A stretch of DNA of 64,000 nucleotides from Marsupella aquatica. Taxonomy: Eukaryota; Marchantiophyta. A model generated the notes under the pieces. The model was given only the letters and a program-made list of their open reading frames with translations. It had not been told where the DNA came from and searched no databases. A program made the position numbers and the translations under genes. The number at the start of each line of letters is the position of its first letter. Position 1 is the first letter of the stretch. The stretch spans positions 7,502,001 to 7,566,000 of the forward strand of contig OZ316891.1 in assembly GCA_973895155.1 (NCBI GenBank), given 5' to 3'. Positions 57,760 to 64,000 of this stretch are shown here, piece after piece.

Positions 57760-59238
57760 AAGCACGCATGTGCACAAGGAGAGATTAGACCTTGGCTGGG
57801 AATTTCCCAGGCTCATGTCCTGGCTATTGGACTATATATCCTTGCTTGCCAAAGGTGAGGTCAAAACAAATGAGGTTCGCAACAAATTATTAAATGAAAA
57901 AATTGGCTTCCAGAGAAATTGACACTTTTGAAGATGCAAAGCCAGTGTTATACTATAAAGAAATGTGAATAGACAAAGGAGGCAGACTATGGTTTTGGGG
58001 CTTTCGTTTGCCATGCTTTTGCCCCTTAATTTTGTACTTTTGTTTTTGAAATTCCCTTTTTTGGGTTTGTTCCCTGGTGACTTTTGTATACGCCTTTCCC
58101 TTTTCTGTTGGGATTTTTGGTCCTCCTGGGATTTTCTTGTGTCCCCTCCCCCCTTAATTGGGTCACTTTACTTAGGTCTTTTGGGGCTTTCTCTTGGTTT
58201 CTCCCCTTTATTGGGTCTCTTGCCTTTGGGTCTTGTCTTTAGTGGCTTTTTGTTCTTTATTGGTGTTGCAGTATGTCTGGATAGACTTTTTGGGCCTGTC
58301 ATTTCTCCCTTTAGAGGTGTTTGGCTTGTGAAAACTAGAATCCCTGTCATTGATTTGGAGAGAGATTCAACGTGACAACTTCTTTAATGAGTGATACCTT
58401 TGGCAGTCTCCTTTCTTATCCTTCCTTTTTTTTCTTTTTTTCTTTTTTCTTTTTTCTTATCCATGTTTGCTGGTCTTAAAGTAGGAGTATTTATGAGGAG
58501 CATCTCAAGGAAGTAGCCTCTCCCGTAGACCACAACCTTTGACCTACAGACTCCCATGGACCAAACACTTTTGGACACCCAAAACAATTAAGGTCTATAA
58601 AGAAAAATGGTAGGTGCATAAAAATAGCACTTGCCCCTTGGAGGGTTGGTTCTTGAGTTTTTGAAGTCTGATCTCCTTTATGGAGTTATTCTCTAGGGTC
58701 TCTAGTCAAATTTCTTTACGACCCTTTTTTACAGCTTACTCCATGACTCTACCAGACTTTTCAGTTTGTTGCTAAGTATGGCTTCAGTTGTCTTTTGCTA
58801 TTGCTAGCGCCCTTGGTTTTCTTTGACTCTTTGGTCTAACTAGGTTTTCCCCTTGTTTCCTCCCTATTTTTGGGTCTCCTTGCTCTTGAAGCTTGTCTCG
58901 AGTTTGGCAGTGTAGATATATAGCTGTTCTCTGTTTTGTACCAGTGCTGCTTCTTTACTCTCAACCGTGGGTTTTCACGGAATTAAGCTCACAAAAATTC
59001 TCAAGAACAAAAAGTAATGCCTGGTCCATGTAGTCCATCTACAGTAGGAGCTTCCGTTTTGGATCCCAGGATTAGATATGGTACGTAAGGTTCTACTGTA
59101 TTTATGTTGCATATCCCCAAGCATCCCAAAAGGTACAGTTCCACAGCCAGGGACGATGCCAAGGTGGAAGTCCGAGAGTCTCATACACCCAGGTTCCTAC
59201 AGCAGCAGAGCCCTATTTTTATTGCAAACATTGGCCAA
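57760..59238. other. T-rich intergenic tract
   Basis: A long plus-strand hydrophobic frame at 57965-58375 lacks an ATG start and reflects T-richness. Pyrimidine runs lie near 58420-58460. No supported gene. Confidence 0.35.
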
Positions 59239-59239
59239 A

Positions 59240-59371
59240 TTTCACCTCACCAAGAACTGTTAGCTCACTTGAGTAGTGAGAGTGATAGGTCTTGGGTTAA
59301 CTATTGTGGCTGACTATTCCCTTTGTGTGGGGTTTCACAGATTTTCTCTTTAAAAATAAAAAGTAAAAAAT
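59240..59371 (+). mobile_element. tRNA-derived SINE, copy 3, older
   Basis: TGTTAGCTCACTTGAGTAG, GATAGGTCTTGGGTT, ATTGTGGCTGAC, GGGGTTTCACAGATTTTCTC and an A-rich tail follow the same order as copies 1 and 2. No clear target duplication remains. Confidence 0.65.
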
Positions 59372-59676
59372 CCTCATTAGCCCAAATCTGAGGGTGGTTA
59401 TCTTAAATCTAGAGACAAATACTCACAAACTAATCTAGGAAAATTTTAAAAATTAATATTCTCAGCATCTCCTCTTGAGAAATTACTAGTGTGAACTTTA
59501 GTGGATGAGTGTATATTGAAGCTTTAAAGTTGTCAGGTCATGTTATTGTGTCTTAGGGTCCATTAGGGTCAGGTCATTGTGTCTTTTGCCAGGTTTTCTG
59601 TATTTGATCAGCCAGCTTTGTAAAGGCTCCACTAACCTGAATGTGATGATCATTCTAGGGAAATCTAGGAGTCAAT

Positions 59677-60207
59677 ATTCATCCAGGAAAGGCTTATGAC
59701 TGTGTAAATCACACCTTCATGTGGGACACCATGAAACAAATGAACTTCCATAAGCTCATTCAGCTTCCCCAAGGCCTCATGCTACATGCCATATCCAAGG
59801 TCCATGTGAATGGAGGGTTCACAAAGGAAACCCTCCTTGAAAGAGGGGTTGGACAGGGATGTCCAGCATCCTCCCTTCGTTTTGCACTTTCCACACAACC
59901 AGTTATGTGTCTGTTGGATTGGGGGAAGGGCTTGCTACTGTGGAAATCAGAGCCACTGACGGACATAATGCCAGGCCAACCAGCACCCATGCAGGCACAA
60001 ACTAGGATTAGTAAGATCTGCCTCACCTTCCTTTGGTTGTGTAGTGATAGTCATTTCTGGTTTAAGCGCATTTATGAACAAATTAAGAGTAGGTCTTATT
60101 ATCTTTGTGGTAGCAACTGGCACCCTAGCCAGGTGGAAGAACCCCCTTCATATGGGCATTTTTATTATGGACCCCCATGGGATGCATGTGCAGACACATT
60201 AATATGA
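59677..60207 (+). pseudogene. LINE (non-LTR) reverse transcriptase fragment
   Basis: An open frame contains GKAYDCVNHTFMWDTMKQM, HAISKVHVNGGFTKETLLER and GVGQGCPASSLRFALSTQPV. These match the palm region of plant L1-like RT (KAYDRV...GVRQGCPLSPLLFAL). The catalytic FADD-type block, endonuclease and ORF1 are absent; after about 60016 similarity is lost. A dead relic. Confidence 0.8.
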
Positions 60208-60209
60208 TT

Positions 60210-61480
60210 TGTCACAAACAAGAACTGTTAGTTATGGAAGATGAGCCAAATTTGAATATTTGTGTTTGAGGCAAGGCAAAGAAAAACACCCAGAAAAACA
60301 ATTACCTTGTAACTGTAAAAACAATGGAAAACTGAAAAGTAACACTACAAGTAAACAAAGAAAAGGGTAAAATAAAATAATCTTTGGATGAGTTGTGATT
60401 GATATATCAGTGTTTTCTGGTAATCTGATTTAATTTTCTATTTAATTTACACATTTTTGAAATAATGACAAGTAGAAAAAAACTCTTCAACTACTCTAAC
60501 ATTTACCAAGATAACATAAGAAACCCCCAAAACTTCTCTAACATTTACCAAGTTAAGTGACGAAACCCTTTGGCTACTACGGATATGAGTATAACAAGCA
60601 AAGATAAGAAACACCATAGTTTCTATGGGTAGAGGAATACCAAGGGACTTTAAGACCTTTCAACTACCATGGACAAAGTAATATTTGCATGAACTATTTG
60701 GAAGGTTACATATTGTATAGACATGAGGTACTAAGGCAAAATTTTGCATGGATAAAGAATTACCCTTGGTATTCAATGAATGTACTCTTATTTTCCTTCA
60801 ATGAAATAGTCATAACTAGCTTTATAATTCACTTCAATTAGAATCCTCCATTTACTATGTGTCCTCTCATCTATCTATAATTCTAATGTGCAACTATTTA
60901 TGGCTCCAAATAATTCAATAAAGCAAGCTTACATAACCAAGGGGTCCTTGAACTAATTTCTTATTGGTGGCCCATCCAGTAGGATGGCCAGACGGTGCAC
61001 TGGATGTGGAACTATAGGTGGACTCAGCTTTTGGCCATTTTGAGGGGGCTGATTTGGACCATGGCTGTCCCAAGGTCTTGACCTAGGGGCCTGGGCCTTA
61101 TTGTTTGTGCCCGGTGGTGTTGTGGCTTCCTCAGAGCCCTTTGCCTTGTACCAGCTGGGCTTTGCTCCTTGTCTCCCGCTGGTTCTCGCCGTGGGTTTCT
61201 TGGGGGCTTGCTCTGTTTTGAATACATTTCTTTTATTTAAAAACAAACACCCTTGGGTACTCTTAAATCTACTAGCATGACTACCCATTCTTTTGAACTT
61301 AAATATACATAGGTGAGTACAAAAAACCTTGCCAGCAAAAAAATTCTTATTATTGACACTCATTTATGATTTGCTCCCATTCCATGCACCCCAAAATTAA
61401 GTGACACACTCATAGTTACAATCTAGAATCTTCACACTAGACCTAGGCCATAAAGGCAGGTTTTAATCTTAAATAACTAG
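60210..61480. other. AT-rich intergenic DNA
   Basis: A minus-strand frame at 60953-61363 is basic and Pro-rich (TSGRQGAKPSWYKAKGSEEA) and could be a remnant of a retroelement gag, but no zinc knuckle is visible. Nothing else recognised. Confidence 0.3.
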
Positions 61481-61484
61481 CAAG

Positions 61485-62150
61485 ATGGAAAGTAATCAAG
61501 GGTAGCTGTTAAATTTAGCAAGATCTGAGGGCCAGAAATAAATCCAGGAGAATTGATTATGGAAAATTCTTAAAATAACCTTCCCTACTACTCGGGATGG
61601 GTCCTTCCCCTATAGCACTGTATAGCCAAGGGAATGACTGATGTATCATCCACAATTCCACACCCTTGATTACCCTGAAATCTACCAGCATGACTACCCG
61701 TGCCATAAAAGCAGGTTTGATCGTGAATCACTCCTAAGATGAAAAATAATTAAGGGTTGATGCTAAATTTAGGGAGATCTAAGGGTCAGAAATAAATCCA
61801 CGACATCATCCAGTATTCCACACCCTTGATTACCCTGAATTCTACCAGTATGACTACCCGTGCCATAAAAGGAGGTTTTGATAGTGAATCACTGGTAAGA
61901 TGGAAAGTAATTAAGGGTTGCTCTTAAATATAGGGAGATCTAATTAAGGGTCAAATAATCCAGGAGAATTGATACACTGGTAAGATGGAAAGTAATTAAG
62001 GGTCACCCTTAAATTTAGGGAGATCTAAGGGTCAGAAATAAATCCAAGAGAATTGATACACCGGTAAGATAGAAAGTAATTAAGGGTTGGTCTTAAATAT
62101 AGGGAGATCCAAGGGTCAGAAATAAATCCGGGAGAATTGATAAGGGAATA
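61485..62150. repeat. ~80-150-bp irregular tandem array
   Basis: TAAGATGGAAAGTAATTAAG followed by a GGGTTGCTCTTAAATATAGG-like segment, GGAGATCTAAGGGTCAG and AAATAAATCCAGGAGAATTG recurs at about 61480, 61735, 61895, 61980 and 62065. Some units carry an extra CATGACTACCCGTGCCATAA block. Confidence 0.8.
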
Positions 62151-62275
62151 AAATTATCTTGCCTACTACTCAGGAGTCAGGACGGGGTCCTTCCCCTACA
62201 GAACAGTTCTGTACTACTGTATAGCGAAGCGAAGGGAACGACTGATTTATCATCCACAACAATTCCGCACCTCTG

Positions 62276-62360
62276 TCCTCCTTCTCTTCTCTTCTCTCCT
62301 CTCCTCTCCTCTCCTCTCTCCTCCTCTCCTCTTCTCTTCTCTTCTCTTCTCTTCTCTTCT
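62276..62360. repeat. Pure pyrimidine tract (CTCTTCT/CTCCT), 85 bases
   Basis: No purine occurs from 62276 to 62360. Such CT tracts are typical of plant core promoters and 5' UTRs. A GTAAGA donor-like site follows at 62480, suggesting a leader exon with a 5'-UTR intron. Confidence 0.85.
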
Positions 62361-62675
62361 GATCTGATCTCCGTTCGATCTGCTCGACCTCGATCGATCT
62401 CTCGCACGACCATCATCACCGCCCCGGCTCGGCTCTGCTCCTGCGCTGCTCTGCTCTGCTCTTCCTTGAGCGATTCCCCGGTAAGAGTTTGTCTCTGGCA
62501 TGTTTCTTCGTCGCCATTATCGGAACCTTGGCCCTCGGGAATGGTGTTCTTTGCACTTTTTTTAGAAAAAGTGTGTGTATTGCCTCTGAGCATTTAGCAG
62601 CGTTGCTCGTTGCACGAATGTGTGGCAGCCTCTGCATTCCCTCGATTTTGCTGTGCGCCGCGCCCCCCGCCTCGC

Positions 62676-62720
62676 CTCGTCTCGTCTCGTCTCGTCTCGT
62701 CTCGTCTCGTCTCGTCTCGT
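62676..62720. repeat. (CTCGT)9 microsatellite
   Basis: Nine uninterrupted pentanucleotide repeats, within the probable 5'-UTR intron of the rightmost gene. Confidence 0.9.
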
Positions 62721-63145
62721 CTTGCCTTCTATCGTTGTGGTGGTCGTGTGGACGGGCGCTTTGATGAATTGCTTGTGTGCAGGGAAGTACGAGTTCGTGC
62801 AGGTAGGTTTTGCGATTTAGGAATGAATGGATGAATGAGAAATTTGTGATCTATAGGGGGGTGAGGAGGGCCTTGACTTCCGGGGGATTTCAATCTCCAG
62901 TTCACACCAGGTGTGCGTGTGGGCCAGAGAGAGTCTTATCTTACATATTTGGCCCTTTGCTGGCTTGACATTACAGAGATATGGTTTGGTTTCCTCCTCT
63001 AGGTTTTACCTCGGTTTCTTCGGGCCAGGCCATTGAGATTGTTTGTTTTCCTCGCCCCAGATAGGCAGGCTTTCGTGTTTCCGGGTGTTGGAAATGGCAT
63101 TGATTCTCGTAGCCGGGCGACCAACGGACGGGTTGTATTACTAGC

Positions 63146-63218
63146 ATGGCAGAGGCTGTGCCTGGTGAAGGAACTCCCCGTTCAGAAATTGAACTCGGAA
63201 TTGCTGCGGATTCGGAGT
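63146..63218 (+). CDS. Possible first coding exon of a gene extending past the window
   Basis: ATG at 63146 opens MAEAVPGEGTPRSEIELGIA..., acidic, 24 codons plus one base, ending at a perfect GAGT|GTAAGT-type donor (63219). Upstream are the CT-rich leader (62276-62480), a candidate leader donor at 62480 and a candidate acceptor CCTCGCCCCAG at about 63060. No downstream coding exon is recognisable to 64000, so the next exon would lie outside. The product is unidentified; it could also be non-coding. Confidence 0.4.
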
Positions 63219-64000
63219 GTAAGTTTAGAGTCGTGAGGTTGTTTGTGGAGTAGGTTGGTGGTCCGTATTGGCACGCTTCTGCTTTTGGTTTGTTCCGCGG
63301 ATTCGCATTGCCGAAGACTTGTGTAAAACCTAGGCTTAGAGGGACCGGGGCACTCCTGGTTCGTGCCCAAGATTGTCTTGCGTTCGTCCGAGATTCGTTC
63401 TCCGGCAGGCTCTGGAAGACCTGGGCAGCTCAAGAGCCATGTAGATTCTTTAATTGCATGTCATTTAGTCGTCTTCCTTCTGCTGTTGTCTAGACTAGAG
63501 TGGCTGCGCCCTTTCCGTGTGCTTCTTCTCGGTGATTATCTCTGTTTGTTGTGTTTTGTGAGGATTAGCGCTAACTCATACAGGAAGGCTGCCGTTCTTA
63601 CTTTAATTCAATTGTTCGATTGGATTCCAGTTGTGTCTGTTCTGAAAGTACTCGTACTGTCATTGTGTGGCAGCCGTTCGGCATTCCTTAGGAGCGGCCA
63701 ACGAGAAGGTTATCAATGACGGTGGTTTTGGACAGGCTTCTCTTTCGATGACAGTGGAAGCATGATGTAGTTCGTTTGGGCAGGACTACCGGTGGGTCCA
63801 GTGAGGATTGAGTGGTTCCTTAGACTTGGCCTCGAGTAGATCTGCAAGTGACAAGACTTGAGACTTGGTCTCATACAGGCCGTGTTTCATTTCGCCCCGT
63901 TGCTGCAGTATTATATCGGATTGGATATCATCGGCTTGTTTGGAGCAATCAAAGCAAGATCGTTTTCGTGGTAACGGGCCTCTATGTCTATGTCTTCGCA

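Noticed and set aside
57965-58375. 136-residue hydrophobic ORF on the plus strand
   Set aside because: It lacks an ATG start, the composition follows a T-rich tract, and the opposite strand is equally open and Lys-rich. No domain is visible.
60953-61363. Basic Pro-rich ORF as retrotransposon gag
   Set aside because: No zinc knuckle, protease or adjacent pol sequence; kept only as an unassigned stretch.
62177-62593. Arg/Glu-rich ORFs on the minus strand
   Set aside because: They are the reverse translation of the pyrimidine tract and flanking simple sequence (EKRREEKRR), not a gene.
1-64000. CRISPR arrays, operons, prophage or integrative elements
   Set aside because: The direct repeats lack the regular short repeat/spacer structure, and all clear genes are intron-containing plant nuclear genes.

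Overview
The window is nuclear DNA of a land plant. The genes are rich in introns with plant-type GT-AG splice sites, and almost every encoded protein reads like a plant ortholog (EI24, P58IPK/DnaJC3, COQ6, eIF3i, TIM13, ALG8, OGG1, a DUF815 ATPase). The divergence from the flowering-plant proteins I know, and the repeat content, suggest a non-seed plant such as a moss, liverwort, lycophyte or fern; this is inference, not something the sequence proves. There is no prokaryotic operon, CRISPR array or replication origin, and I found no convincing tRNA or rRNA gene.

Layout: 410-1195 (+) a small orphan protein with a probable GC-AG intron; 4441-4695 (-) an 84-aa single-exon protein; 5111-5908 a telo-box tandem array; 8600-11920 (-) an 11-exon EI24 membrane protein; 12530-19655 a repeat-dense stretch (285-bp array, solo LTR, SINEs, a hAT-like MITE, a minisatellite); 20338-24643 (+) P58IPK, 10 exons; 25100-27870 arrays plus a SINE; 27963-31607 (+) COQ6, 9 exons; 33273-36588 (-) eIF3i, 8 exons; 36725-38935 arrays; 39160-40270 (+) TIM13; 40983-43374 (+) ALG8; 44040-45505 arrays; 45528-48027 (+) OGG1; 48250-48363 a foldback; 50064-54276 (-) DUF815 AAA+ protein, 13 exons; 56050-61400 a gene-poor tract with a second MITE, a SINE and a LINE reverse-transcriptase relic; 61485-64000 an array and then the probable 5' end of a gene that runs off the right edge (first coding exon 63146-63218).

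The genes are unrelated housekeeping functions: ER folding and glycosylation (EI24-type ER membrane protein, P58IPK, ALG8), mitochondria (COQ6, TIM13), translation (eIF3i) and DNA repair (OGG1). I see no sign of a pathway cluster. Exon structures were rebuilt by hand from splice consensus, reading frame and remembered family conservation. Coordinates are exact where donor, acceptor and phase all agree, and uncertain junctions are flagged.

Nothing here is convincingly a new biological system. The most novel material is in the repeats: two related MITEs each flanked by a perfect 8-bp target duplication, a tRNA-derived SINE family with 9-10-bp duplications, a 32-bp-stem foldback, a probable captured gene fragment inside a satellite array, and a recurring arrangement in which most genes have their own tandem array just upstream of the start codon.
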